DNA of 64,000 nucleotides from Cotesia glomerata (Eukaryota; Arthropoda; Insecta; Hymenoptera; Braconidae): NCBI RefSeq assembly GCF_020080835.1, contig NC_058164.1, forward strand, positions 16,424,688 through 16,488,687, given 5' to 3'. Position 1 is the stretch's first letter; each line of letters opens with the position of its first letter. The notes under the pieces are model-generated. The model was not told the origin of the DNA and ran no database searches. It saw nothing but the letters and a program-made list of their open reading frames with translations. Positions 23,295 to 36,800 of the stretch are shown here, in pieces. A program made the translations under genes and the position numbers.

Positions 23295-26200
23295 GTGGGG
23301 AATCCTTTTTACGGATTCTAGGCATAGCTGTTTGGCCTGGATATGTGGCGACTCGACGCAGCGTCATACTAACTCGACACTAACGCCCCTACCCACTAAA
23401 CCCTAAACCCCTTTTCCTTCTTTCCTCTAATCCCTCATGGAAACCGCCGTCAGGCATTACTTCGTGAAGGGAGGATCTAGCTACTGCTCTTCCTTCTGGT
23501 GGCTAAAGTGTTAACTATCTTCCTTCTATCTTCTACTATTTGCTCTTTTTCTTTCGGTGGAACGCAAGTCTTTAAGGACTTCTGTTGCAAACGTGTTGGT
23601 AGCGTTCCAGGCAGCTTCTGATGACAACATTGCTTCTACTAGTGAATCTGGTTGCATTCTCTGGTTCAGGATCCTCTCCAGTTCTTCACGCTGTGGATCG
23701 AAACGAGGACATACAAAGAAGACGTGCTCCGCGTCTTCAGCAGCTCCTGGGCAGGACGGGCACTCCGAAGAGTCATCGTGCTTAAAGCGGTGTAGATACT
23801 CTCGAAAACACCCATGTCCCGACAACATCTGCGTAAGATAGTAATTGACCTCACCGTGATTCCGGTTAAGCCAAATGTCGACCCGAGGTATGAGACGGTG
23901 CGTCCACCTACCCTTCTCTGCAGCATCCCATTGTAGTTGCCATCGGCCTATGCTCTTCTGCCGTTCTTCAATTCTAAGTTCTTCCGGGCTCAGTGCAGTT
24001 GACCTTTTTCGTTGGTAAAGGGCCCGTCTTTCCTCTGCTAGAACTCTAAGAGGTAGGGTTCCAGCAATGACGCACACTGCTTCTTCTGATATAGTGCGGA
24101 AGGCACTAGCTACTCGTAGGGCACTCAGTCGGTATATTGGTCCAGCTTTTCTCCATGATTCTTGGGTTTCCAGTGCATCAGCCCAAATGGATATTCCGTA
24201 AGTGAGCACTGATGTGACTACTGATGACAATAGTAGCCTCCTGCTCTGCATTGGGCCTCCGATGTTAGGCATCAGCCGTGCGAGACTAGCCCTCACTACT
24301 GACGCTTTGGCACTGACATGTTTCACCTGCTGCTTGAAGTTGAGTCGTGCATCCAGCATCACTCCCAGATAACGGATAAATGGTTGTGATGTGATTTCTT
24401 GTTCTCCGACTCTCAACTTGATGGTTTCTACCGTTTTTCTGCTGGTGATGAGCACTGCCTCGGTTTTATGCTTGGCTAGTTGCAAGTTCATCATGTCCAT
24501 CTACAAATTGACTCGTCTGAATGTAATATCAAATGCCATTTCTATCTCTTCGAGGTGCTTTGCGACAATCACGACAGCTACGTCATCCGCATATGCTACA
24601 AGTTTGACTCCCGTAGGCAATGCTATTCTCAGGAGGCCATCATACATGATGTTCCATAGCAGAGGACCTAAGACTGATCCCTGTGGCACTCCTCCGGAGA
24701 TTTCGTACACTTCCGTACCATTCGTCGTGTCATATTTCAGGAGCCTGTTCGTGAAGTAGCTCGCTACTATTCTGCGAAGGTATCCTGGTATGTGTTTTTC
24801 TTCTAGAGCCCGCATAACGCAGTCCCAGTTAGCGGAGTTGAAGGCATTCTTGATGTCCAAAGCAGCCACCAAGCAGTATTTCTTCTTTCCACCTTTCCAT
24901 CTCGTTCCGGCGATTGCATCCTTGGCTATATCAACAACCAATTTGATAGCATCCAGAGTTGACCGTCCTTTTCGGAAACCAAACTGGTTCTCTGCTAGGA
25001 GTGGATCGACTAAAGCCTCTATTCTCTGATGAATTATGCGCTCGAATATCTTGCCGGCCGTGTCTAACATGCAGAGTGGTCGGTAGGATGACGGTTCTTC
25101 CGGCGGCTTTTCCCCTTCGGAAGTAACACTAGCCGTTGCTGTTTCCACTTCTGGGGAAAAGTCCCTTCCTTCAGGCATGTATCGTAAACGTCCAGGAATA
25201 ATGTTGGTGCTGCCCTAAGGATTGATTTCAGGGCAATATTAGGAATTCCGTCCAATCCCGGCGCCTTATTATTCCCTACTCGATTTCCTGCCTCTATCAA
25301 CTCGTCCAACGTGATAGTTGGGATGTCTTCAGAATTGAGCTGCTCCAACTTGCAGGTGAATACCAGCTGTTGGGGAAACAACGTAGTAACAATCTTCTCT
25401 AGGAGTTGTGGACACGTAGGTGATGGCATTGGTTGGCATTTCAAGTGGGTCATAACCACCTTATACGGTCTGCCCCATGGATCTTTCTCAACTTCTGCGA
25501 CCAGTTCCTTCCAGCAACGTCTTTTGCTTTCTTTGATGGCTCTGTTCAGTTCTCGACGGGCCTTTTATACTCTGCCAACACCTCTGCGGAGTTAGATCGT
25601 CTGTAGCCACGCTGAGACTTTCTTCTTTTTAAGACACTTTGAGCGTAGAATGCTAATGTGATCGTTCCACCAGTGCATTGAAGGTCTTGAATTTATGCGA
25701 CGTTTCCGAGACATACTAGCGTCGCAAGCCTGGGTGACTCTTCTCATTAGGTCCTTGGTCTTCTCTTCAGCAGTTTCTACGATGATCGGATTGCAGTCTA
25801 AGGCTACTACTAAAGCAGTGGGGTCGAGAGACTTAACTTTCCACCCAACCGCGCTAGCGCTCCTGTTGTCTCTTGTTGGTTTCTGGCCAGTTGATATTTC
25901 CCATAGTATCGCACTATGGTCGCTGGCTGTATAGATGTTCAATACTTTCCAAGAAAAACCTCTTCGAGCTAAGCAACTGCTGACAAATGTAAGGTCGACA
26001 GTTGAGTTTGCCTCTCCTTTAGTATACGTTGGCGTGTCACCGGTATTAAGAAGGATCACGTCCAGAGTGGCCATTGCCTCGAGAAGTGCTTTTCCACGTG
26101 TATTAGTGAACTTGCTGCCCCAGTCTGTTGCCCAGGAATTGAAGTCACCAGCTATTGCCACGGGAAAGTGTTTTCTTGCGTCCTCAGTTAGCCGATCAAG

Positions 26201-28372
26201 GAAGTCTTCAAAATGGTCATTAGAGAGACTAGGTGGTGCATAGCAACTGTAGAAGCGGATGCCATCTACCCATGCTGCTACGAAGCCAGCTTCTTTATTG
26301 TTGACTGTTCTCTGAAAAGGACATTTACCGCAGGACCAGATGACGGCTTTGTTAGTGCTGTCAGATTCCCAGGGTTGGTTACTCAGATGTCTATAAGGCT
26401 CACTTATAAGTGCTACATCTGCCTCTAATTCGCGCACAGTTTGCATGAGCAGGTCATGCGCAGCCTCACAATGATTGAGGTTGAGCTGCACTATCTTCAT
26501 GTTCTTGGCTTCGTTATCTTCTGGAGCGCTTCTTGGAAGATGGGGCATCTGTTCGTGCCTGCATGGTGAGCCGCCTTTTCTACGCCGTGCCGTTCAAAGC
26601 ACAGTGCACATTTAGCTGGATTTTTACAATCAGCAATTTTGTGTCCTTCTTTTCCGCACCTTATGCAGAGTTTAGACCGGTCGACTTCGCTTTTGCACTG
26701 CGATCCGAAGTGCCCAAAGTGCCAGCATTTGAAGCATTGTATGGGTCTCTTCGTTGCTCTCATTCGGCAATTAGACCAGCCTATCCTTATTTTGCAGTTT
26801 CCCTCCAGTAACTTTTGTGCTGCAGCTGCTGGTAGTGACACTGTGGCTGTCTGTGTACCCCTAAAGGCTTTACGGATCTTGATTGCCTCTAGTGGGATTT
26901 CACAACTTTCTCCAGCTTCCCTCTTTAGAGCGGTCTGAATATGCTCTTTCGTCGTGTCGTCATCGACATCTCGGATCTCGATGGTCTCCTGTGGCCCTTT
27001 GCAAATCACTTTGGCCTCCTCCTTAAGGATGTCCGCGATCGTCTTTTGCAGACCTTGGCCTTTGTCAGTGCTCTTCCTCGAAATCGTGATCAACAAGTCC
27101 CCACTTCTGGTCTTGTTGATCTTATCCACAGTTGAACGAACCTGCTCATCTGGGACGTCCTGCTTTATACGACGCAGAATCTCGGCATACTTTGTTTTCT
27201 CGGCCGGGCGGATGATCAGTGCGTCGGGTCTGATCCATTTGCGTGGTTTTTTCTGCTTAGGCTCCGGCCTGAGCTCCTTCGGCGGCTGTTTTGAGAGTTG
27301 CTCTCTAGCTAGCCTTCTCTTCTCCTTCTTAGACTGTACTTTTTCCCAGTCAGTCGTCTTCTTGGGTTCGTCGCCCTGCCCTGCCAGTCGTTGGAGAGGG
27401 CTTTTTTTCAAGTCCTTCTTCTTTGTGACTTTGTCGGTTGACTCTGGCGAATCTCGGTCCTTTCTCTTTCCAGACCTTGTGTCAGTTTCACCCTTGTCCT
27501 CAGCAGCAGATTCACCGTCACCGTCGGCTCCAGTGTCCATTGCTTCTTCCGTCTCATTTTCAGTTTCCATGCGGCGTCGTGATGACTGCCATTCCTCGTC
27601 CAGTTTCTTGAATCTTCCAAGAGCATTGACCACACCGGTTGTCTTGGTCTTTATCTCCTTGTGGATATTGATCTTAGTTTGGACAAACTTTTGCAGCTCA
27701 ATAGTTAGCTTCTCAAGGCGCTCCAACGCTTGCGTTCTCTTCATGTCAGCGCTTGCTTCAATCGCTGCTTGTTGAGCATGAAGCCCGTTTCTATTCATGT
27801 TTGTTTCCTGTAACTTACTCATTCTTTTTTGATTTACCAGCGCATCGTACGGAGTGGAGCGGGTTGCCATAACTAGGAACGGGCGTACCCTCGGAGATAG
27901 TACTCCTACCCCAGTTCCCTGAGGCCTAGCCGACACTTAGCCAGTCCCGGAATACACGGACGGACTAGACTCGCTCGGAGCGGTGAAGATTCCGATCTCT
28001 AACACTCACTGCGTACTTCCTGATCAAGGCCTGAAGTGGCTGGCTCCTGATCCACTGCTGCAACTTACACCTCGGTAGAGCAAGCTCACATCAGCCGTGG
28101 CCTGCATCGTCGGAAACTACGATACAGGTTCCGGTCACTCCCAGTGGGTCACAGCAGAGAACGATCGTCTTGTTAGGTCAGTTAGTGCGACCAACCCATT
28201 AAAGGGGAGTTTTGTCCACGGGAGCGTATTTAGTTTGGTTATTTTGCTTGGCTCCTACCCGCTGTACCTCATCAACTAAGAGATTAAGTGTCATCCAAGG
28301 ACAGCGAGCGTTCTCCCATCCGCTCGGGGAGACGCGCCCGGTAGCAGTATCTCTTCTGCCCCGAGTGTGTGT

Positions 28373-28417
<45 letters not shown>

Positions 28418-28419
28418 TG

Positions 28420-28450
<31 letters not shown>

Positions 28451-31400
28451 CCCTTGGGGGGGAATCCTTTTTACGGATTCTAGGCGTAGCTGTTTGGCCT
28501 GGATATGTGGTGACTCGATGCAGCGTCATACTAAAACTCGACGCTAACGCCCCTACCCACTAAACCCTAAACCCCTTTTCTCTTTCCTCTAATCCCTCAT
28601 GGAAACCGCTGTTAGGTATTACTTCGTGGGGGGAGGATATAGCGACTGCTCTTCCTTCTGGTAATTAGGTATTATTTTACCTTTCTTCTAGTTGTTGTCA
28701 TTTGCTCTTTTTCTTTCGATGGAACGCAAGTCTATAAGGACTTCTGTTGCAAACGTGTTTGCGGCGTTCCAGGCAGCCTCTGATGACAGCATTGCTTCTA
28801 CTATTGTCTCTGGTTGGATTTTCTTCTTCAGGATCATCTCCAGCTCATCGCGCTGTAGGTAAAATCGTGGGCACTCAAAGAAAACGTGCTCCGCATCTTC
28901 ATTGATTCCTGGGCAGGACGGGCACTCCGGTGAATCATCATGCTTGAAGCGGTGAAGATACGTCCGAAAACATCCATGTCCTGACAACATCTGCGTCAGA
29001 TAGTAATTGACCTCGCCATGACTCCGGTTTATCCAAATGTCGATTTTCGGTATGAGACGGTGTGTCCATCTTCCTGTTGTCGCGGCGTCCCACTGCGATT
29101 GCCATCGTGCGATGCTGTTCTGCCGTTCTTCAGCTCTGAGTTCCTCGGCACTTAGTGTGGTTGACCTCTTTCGTTGGTAAAGGTTCCGTCTTTCCTCAGC
29201 TAGAACTCTAAGCGGCAGAGTTCCGGAAATGACACACACTGCTACTTCTGATATCGTGCGGAATGCACTGGCTAGTCTTACAGCGCTCAGTCGATATACT
29301 GGTCCAGCTTTTCTCCATGATTCTTGCTACTTCAGCGCGTCTGCCCAAATGGATATTCCATATGTGAGTACCGATGTGACAACTGATGATAGTAGTAGTC
29401 TCCTGCTCTGCTTTGGCCCTCCGACGTTCGGCATTAGTCGTGCGAGACTAGCACTCACTACTGACGCTTTGGCACTGACGTGTTCCACTTGCTGTTTAAA
29501 GTTGAGATGGGCATCGAGTATCACTCCCAAATATCGGATGTAAGGTTGTGATGTGATTTCTTGTTCGCCGACTTTCAGCTTGATGGTCTCTAACACTTTT
29601 CTGCTGGATATAAGCACTGCCTCAGTTTTGTGTGTAGCCAGATGCAGGTTTACCGTATTCATCCACCGATGGACTTGCTCGAAGGTGAAGTCGAACATGT
29701 TGTTAATTTTGTCAAGGTGTTTAGCGACGATTACTACGGCTACGTCGTCTGCATATGCTACGAGTTTTACACTTCTTGGCAATTTCAATCTCAATAGGCC
29801 ATCGTACATGATATTCCACAGCAGTGGACCAAGTACAGAGCCCTGGGGTACACCTCCTGTAATATCGTACTCTTTTAGACCATTCTTCGTGTCGTATTTA
29901 AGAACTCTATCGGTGAAATAGCTGGTCACTATTCTACACAGGTATTCTGGAACGTTTTTCTCTCGAAGAGCTTGCATGATGCAGTTCCAGTTGGCGGAAT
30001 TGAAGGCGTTTTTAATGTCTAATGCCGCCACCAGGCAATACTTCTTTGTGCCACCCTTCCATCTGGTTCCTGCGATCGCTTCTTTAGCCGTGTTAACTAC
30101 CAGATTGATCGCGTCCAGGGTTGATCGTCCTTTCCGGAATCCATACTGGTTGTCTGCCAGGAGTGGGTCGACTACTGCATCTATTCGTTGATGAATTATG
30201 CGCTCAAGTATCTTACCCGCCGTATCTAGCATGCAAAGTGGTCGGTAAGATGACGGTTCTTCTGGTGGTTTCTTCCCTTTAGGTAACAGTACCAATCGTT
30301 GCTGTTTCCACTTACGAGGTAAAGTCCCCTCCTTGAGGCATGCATTATAAGCGTCTAGGAATAATGTTGGAGCTGCCTTTATGATGGTTTTCAAGGCTAA
30401 ATTAGGGATTCCGTCCAATCCCGGCGCTTTATTATTCCCTACACGGTTACAAGCCTCCAGCAGTTCTTCTTCAGTGACAGGTGGGATGTCGTCCAATTTG
30501 CCTGGCGCCAACTGGTAATCGTAGTTGCGTTGCTGTGGAAACAGTGCAGTGACGATTTTCTGAAGAAGTTGAGGACACGTAGGTGATGGCATTTGTTGTT
30601 TTTTCAGGTGGGTCATAACCACCTTATAAGGCCTACCCCACACGTCTTTATCCACCTCGTATATAAGCTCTTTCCAGCATCTTCTTTTGCTCTCTTTGAT
30701 GGCTTTATTCAGTTCACGACGCGCCTTTTTGTACTCTGCGATCAGCTCCACTGAATTGGGCCGTTGATAGCCGCGCTGAGAGATTCTTCTTTTCTTATGA
30801 CACTCTTTACGGAGGATGCTGATGTGGTCGTTCCACCAATGCACCGAAGGTCTCGAATTTATGCCACGTTTACGAGGCATACTGGCATCACAAGCATGTG
30901 TTACTCTCCTCATCAGGTCCTTAGTCTGTTCTTCTGCACATCCAGTGTTGATCGGATCACCATCGAGGGCTATTAGTAATGCTTCTGGGTCAAAAGATTT
31001 TACCTTCCAACCAACGATGTTAGACTGCTTGACTGGTCTCTTGGGGTTCTGGTCGCTTGATATTTCCCAGAATATCGCATGATGGTCGCTGGCAGTGTAG
31101 ATGTCCAACACTTTCCAGTTGCAGTCGCCTCTGGCAAGGCTATTACTGACAAAAGTGAGGTCTACAATTGAGCTTGCGTCACCTTTGGTGTAGGTCGGCG
31201 TATCACCACTGTTGAGCAAAACCACATCTAGTGTAGTAAAGGCCTCCAGTAGTGCTTTCCCTCGTGCGTTTGTATGTTTGCTGCCCCAGTCAACTGCCCA
31301 GGAGTTGAAGTCTCCGGCTATCGCTACTGGATGGTATTGCTTCGCATCTTCGGTTAGTCGATCCAGGAAATCAGTGAAGTCAACAATGGAGAGGCTAGGT

Positions 31401-33579
31401 GGTGCGTAGCAGCTATAGAAGCGGATGCCTTCTACTGATACTGCTACAAAGCCGGCATTGCTGTTGTCGACTGCATTTTGGAAAGAAAGCTTGCCACATG
31501 ACCAGATGACAGCTTTGGATGTGCTGTCAGATTCCCAGGGTTGGGTACTCAGGTGTTTATATGGCTCTGCTATCAGTACCAAGTCCAGCTCTAATTCTCG
31601 CACAGATTGCATGAGCAGGTCATGCGCTGTTTCACAATGGTTGAGGTTGAGCTGCAATATCCTCATGCTTGTTTGTTCGTCAACTTCTGGAGCGCCTCCT
31701 GATATACCGGGCATCTGTAGGTGCCGGCATGGTGAGCCACGTCCTTTGCTCCTTGCTGGTCAGCACATATTGCACACTTGGCAGAATTTTTACAGTCCGC
31801 GATACGTTGCCCTTCTTGTCCACATCTGATGCAGAGTTTAGATCGGTCTACTTGGCTTTTACATTGGGGCCCAACATGTCCAAAGTGCCAGCATTTAAAG
31901 CATTGGATAGGTCTCGTCGTCGCTTTGATTCGGCAGTTAACCCACCCGACATGGATCTTGCCGGTTCCTTCCACTAATTTTCGCGCGATGGTCATAGGTA
32001 AAGTGACTGCAGCCGTCTGCGTACCTCTGAAAGCCTTACGGATTTTTATTCCTTCTAGAGGTATCTCATGATCTTTTCCAACTTCCTCTTTCAGGGCGGC
32101 CTGGATCTCTTCCTTCGTCGTTTCTTCGTCGATGTCTCGAATCTCAATGGTCTCCTGTGGACCTTTACAGACTACCTTAGCATCGTCTTGAAGAATTCCT
32201 GTGATGGTCCTCTGCAAGGCTTGGCCTTTGTCAGCACTTTTCCTTGACAACGTGATCAGCATATCTCCGGTCATTGTCCTGCGGATCTTCTCGACGGTAT
32301 TTCGAACCTGGTCTGCTGGGACATCACGCTTTATGCGGCGCAATATCTCGGAATACTTCTCTTTTTCGGCAGGGCGGATTATCAGCGCGTCAGGTCTGAT
32401 CCATTTGCGCGATTTTTTCCGCTTAGGTTCCGGTCGTGGCTCCCTCGGCAATTGCTTTGGGAGGTGATCCTGCTCCGGCCTTCTCTTCTTCGATTCTACT
32501 TTTTGCCACGCGTCGACCTCCTTATTTTTGGCACTCCGTGCCGCCACTTCATTCAGAGGACTTGGTTTTGTGTCCTTTTTCTTCATTACTTGGTTGACCG
32601 TTGGGTCAGGAGAGTTACGGTCTTTCCTCTTCCCAGACCTGACACCAGTGTCGCTTCTGTCTTCTGTTAGAGATTCACCATCGCCTTCGGCACCGGTGTC
32701 CATCTCTTCGACGGTGTCTGCGGCAGGTTGTCTGCTCTTCTTCGGTGTGACATTGGGAGTTTGCCGTTGTTGTGCCTGCCATCCGTCATCAAGTGTTCTG
32801 AACCTTTGAAGGGCATTGACTACACCGGTTGTCTTCGTCTTGATCTCTTTGTGGATGTTGACTTTAGACTTAACAAACTCATGCAGCTCTCTACTAAGCT
32901 TATCAAGGTGTTCCAGCGCTTGTGCCCTCTTCATCTCAGCGCTTGCTACGATAGCTGCTTGCTGGGCGTGAGCCCCGTTTTGACTCTTGTTTGTTTCCAT
33001 ATTTCTACTCATACTTTTTTGATTTACCAGCGCATCGTACGGAGTGGAGCGGGTTGCCATAACTAGGAACGGGTGTACCCTCGGAGATAGTACTCCTACC
33101 CCAGTTCCCTGAGGCCTAGCCGACACTTAGCCAGTCCCGGAATACACGGACGGACTAGACTCGCTCGGAGCGGTGAAGATTCCGATCTCTAACACTCACT
33201 GCGTACTTCCTGATCAAGGCCCGAAGTGGCTGGCTCCTGATCCACTGCTGCAACTTTCACCTCGGCAGAGCAAGCTCACATCAGCCGTGGCCTGCATCGT
33301 CGGAAACTACGATACAGGTTCCGGACACTCCCAGTGAGTTACAGCAGGAACCAATCGTCTTGCTAGGTCAGTTAGTGTGACCAACCCATTAAAGGGGAGT
33401 TTTGTCCACGGGAGCTTATTTTGTTTGGTTATTTTGCTTGGCTCCTACCCGCTGTACCTCATCAACTAAGAGATTAAGTGTCATCCAAGGACAGCGAGCG
33501 TTCTCCCATCCGCTCGGGGAGACGCGCCCGGTAGCAGTATCTCTTCTGCCCCGAGTGTGTGTGTGGTGTGTGTGTGTGT

Positions 33580-33618
<39 letters not shown>

Positions 33619-33820
33619 TTGTGTGCGGGTGCTCGAAGAGCTTGAAAAAGTAGAGAAGTTGTGTTTTTGAGTTCGAAGAGCTCAAAACTTCGAAATAGAT
33701 AATTTTTCAAGTGTTTTGAACTCGTACATAGCGGAAAGTTTCCGGGATGGCCTGCAGGGTTAATCGTTTTCTAGATTTTTTTAACTTTGAATTTTGGTAA
33801 CTCTTGAATTCTTTTTTATT

Positions 33821-33879
<59 letters not shown>

Positions 33880-36800
33880 TTCCCGATTGATCAAATAATT
33901 CAGAATGTAAATGTTATCTATGGTCCCCCTCCCTTCTCTAAAACCAGCCTGCGATTCTGGCAGCAGTCCTTTACTCTCCACCTCCACCTTCAGCCTCTTC
34001 TCCAGCATTCCCACATACACTTTGTACGCCGTCTGCATAATCGTAATCCCCCTGTAGTCCTCCACCTTCGAGCCATTACCATTTTTCTTAATAGGCACAA
34101 TCACTCCATTTTTCTACTCGTCCGGCCATCTCTCTCCATTCCATATTCTTTGACATATCCTCCATAGTTCTCTCAGCACACTTTTCCCTCCGTATTTTCA
34201 TACTTCATTCGAGATTCCATCCTCCCCTAAAGCCTTAAAATCCTTTAGCTTACCCACCACGTCTTTAATTTCTTCGAACGTAATATCTTCTTCCAAGTCC
34301 GCATCCATTCTCTCAATATATTCGGGTATAACCTCTCTCTTTTCCTCAACTCCCCCCAGCGTTTTCCTGAAGTGCTCATCCCATTCCTCTATCTTTATTT
34401 CTTTATTTATATTCTCCCTCTTTTTCCTTCCTTGATTAACCACTTTCCAAATTTGAGACTCAGACTTCGCCGTACTTATATACTCCTCCCACTTTTGCCT
34501 TTCTGCCTCTTTTTTCTCCTTACACACTTTCCCGTACCTCTTTTTTTCTCTCACATACTCTTCCTTTTCTCCTTTACCACGCGTGAAATTATTTAAGGCT
34601 CTCCTTACCTTTTTCTTCTCCTCCCTGCACTCATTATCCCACCACCTGAGCATCCTCCTCTTTTTCCAACAACCATTTTCGACTCCGTTAGCGCACTTTT
34701 AATTCTTCCCTTAATGTCTCCCCATAGCTCTTCCACCACATTTCCTGATGTTTCTCCCTCCCCAAACTCCTTTTGAAACTTTTTTATTCCTTCATCCGAC
34801 CATACACCTCTTCCGGGTACCTTTACTAACTTTCTTCCAACATCTTTTATCCTTTTCCCCCGCGTTTCTAATTCCACCACTACCGGGAGATGGTCAGAGT
34901 CGGTCCTTTCTTCTATTTTTAACCCTTTAATCTTGTCCCTGCCTCTCTCATCAATCAGTACTAAATCTATTACCGAACAGCCCCTTTCCCCAATGAATGT
35001 CCAAGTCCCCTCCTCGTCCCCCACCACGCATCCGTTCAGAATTGCTTAGCCTCTTTCTTTCACGAACTTGCAGAGTTCTCTACCCTCCTTGTTAACAATC
35101 TTATCTCTCGACTTTCTCACCTCTATATCCATTTGCTCTCCTATGCCCTTTAACCCCCCCCCTTTTTTTTTTTATTTTTCTATAATACCGAGCTTATTTT
35201 TAAGTTACAAGTATTGTAAATATTGAATTAATTATTTGAAATATCTAGAAGCATTTACCCTAGTAATATTAAATTTGGACATTATTTCTGGGCAGAGTGT
35301 TAAGGTAGTACTACCGGTTTTAGAATTGACATTCAGAATTTAATGAAACTTGGCATATTGGTACTTTATAATATCATAATTAAGCAATAAAATTTTTGGA
35401 AGCCCACAGAGAACTAAAATAGTTATTTATGTACCTTGGGCGAGCCACGCGCAAATATAGTCGAGGTGATAAATATTTTCAGCACACTGAGAGAAAAATC
35501 TGATTCTCTGAACTAGGGAAATGTTGTTAAGAAGCATCACCACTATTTCATTTAAGTTCTTATACCTAAATTTATTTATTACTTTAAACCCCAATGAATA
35601 GTTACTCAAACTATTTTTATTTAAATACGGGCTCAAAAGTCATCTTGATAAACTATAACTCCAAAAACAGAAAAAATAATTCGGACAGCCCGGACCGGGA
35701 ATCGAAACCGGATCTTTTGGTTACGCACCAAGGGCTCTTCCAGTTAAGCTATCTGAGACATCGTCCGAAACAACTTTGCACTCACCTAATAATTTTTTGT
35801 TTAACACGATAACAGAAAAATATTTATTAAAATATAGTTCATATAACTATTTATCGATAGTTAATTAAACTAATGCTTAGTTTGAGTAAATATAAGAAAA
35901 AAGTTCAGAAAACTATATTTTCATACTTGTGACGTTATAATTCAGCCAACTATGCACTTTTCTCTCAGTGCAGGGATAGTATAAGGCTGCGGCCTGATAG
36001 GGCCGAGGCTTTATATCTTTGCTGCAAATAATTATCATCTCAACCTTATTTGCGCGTGGTTTGTCCATGGAACTTAAAAAATTGTATTAAAAAAATTTTT
36101 CTTCCTATGGCGGACCACTACCTTAAGTGGTATTTGGTCAAATATGATTGTCGACTTTGCAGCTAAAATTCGCTCAGATATTTAACCAAGAAACTTGTTC
36201 CAGACATATGCAAGAAACGCAAAAAAACATGAGTTTGCACTTGCTTTTTCTTTTTCCTAAGGAAAATGATAGTCAGAGGGGGGGGGGCTCAGATTTCGGG
36301 CCATATTTTGGTTGCATTCAGACTTGAGTTTAGCTTAAGAACATGCAGTATAGTCTGATCTCGGTAATTCAGTCTGGAACAGTGACAACAAATGCCAATT
36401 GAATATATCGATTTGTTTATTTGAAACACATGTAAATTGCACTGAAGGAGGTTATCAGACTAACTGAAAATACTCTAAACACTGCTAAAAAAAATTAAAC
36501 TAGATAATTTATTTTTGGCACTCTCTTGCAGCCTACATAAAAGTAGGTATAGCAAATGAAATTATTTGTTGATAATTAGTTTTTCTACCCTAACCTAGCT
36601 GCATTTTAATACTTCTGTCTTATAAGTAATCTAAACTAAAAATAAAAAAAAACCAAAAAATTAAATCAATACCAAAGATTATATTGGATGTACGTTTAAT
36701 AGTAATTTCTTTATAGTAAAGTTTATTTACTGGAATATGTGATGGCTCCTGATGTAAGGCAGTTTTCCGTGCGAACACTACCCATTTATTTATCATTTTA

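Larger units (their letters stand above)
23291..28365 (-). mobile_element. R1-clade LINE copy 1, full length, inserted in (AC)n
   Basis: About 5.1 kb on the minus strand: 5' UTR (28365-27937), ORF1 (27936-26497), overlapping ORF2 (from 26548) and 3' UTR (23525-23291). Both ends abut (TG)n on the + strand, and copies at 28434-33555 and 39527-40080 do the same. As I recall, AC-repeat targeting is described for the Mino group of the R1 clade (Waldo uses ACAY repeats), and the proteins fit that clade: three zinc knuckles in ORF1, and an APE endonuclease, RT and C-terminal CCHC in ORF2. ORF2 is broken. Its 3' end is almost the same as copy 3, so those two belong to one subfamily and copy 2 to another. 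Confidence 0.9.
28434..33555 (-). mobile_element. R1-clade LINE copy 2, full length, tandem to copy 1
   Basis: About 5.1 kb with the same layout and orientation as copy 1. The 5' UTR (33127-33555) is very close to that of copy 1, with termini CTGCCCCGAG/(TG)n, but the coding region is clearly diverged, so the two are sister subfamilies. A poly(A) tail (poly-T 28434-28450 on +) is followed by the AC repeat. Head-to-tail stacking of target-specific LINEs is known for TRAS/SART in telomeric repeats; here it happened in a microsatellite. Confidence 0.9.
35304..36122. mobile_element. TTAA-flanked element with nested MITE and tRNA-like core
   Basis: TTAA occurs on both sides (35300-35303 and 36123-36126), with ends GGTAGTACTACC and the inverse of GGTAGTGGTCCG. 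Longer inverted arms follow (CCACGCGCAAATA at about 35450 and TATTTGCGCGTGG at about 36048). TTAA targets suggest a piggyBac- or Kolobok-type source, unproven. The centre 35485-35970 is a separate inverted unit with CACTGAGAGAAAA ends. Confidence 0.65.

Noticed and set aside
24501..24503. TAG in LINE copy 1 as programmed recoding
   Set aside because: The same ORF has two further frame breaks and copy 2 lacks this stop, so ordinary decay explains it.
26954..27775. Long + strand open frame (273 codons, Ser/Phe-rich)
   Set aside because: It is the antisense of R1-clade ORF1; the minus-strand frame has zinc knuckles and a full-length relative in copy 2.
28284..28563. Cys/Val or Thr/His repeat open frames near LINE junctions
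   Set aside because: Translation of (TG)n/(CA)n microsatellites.
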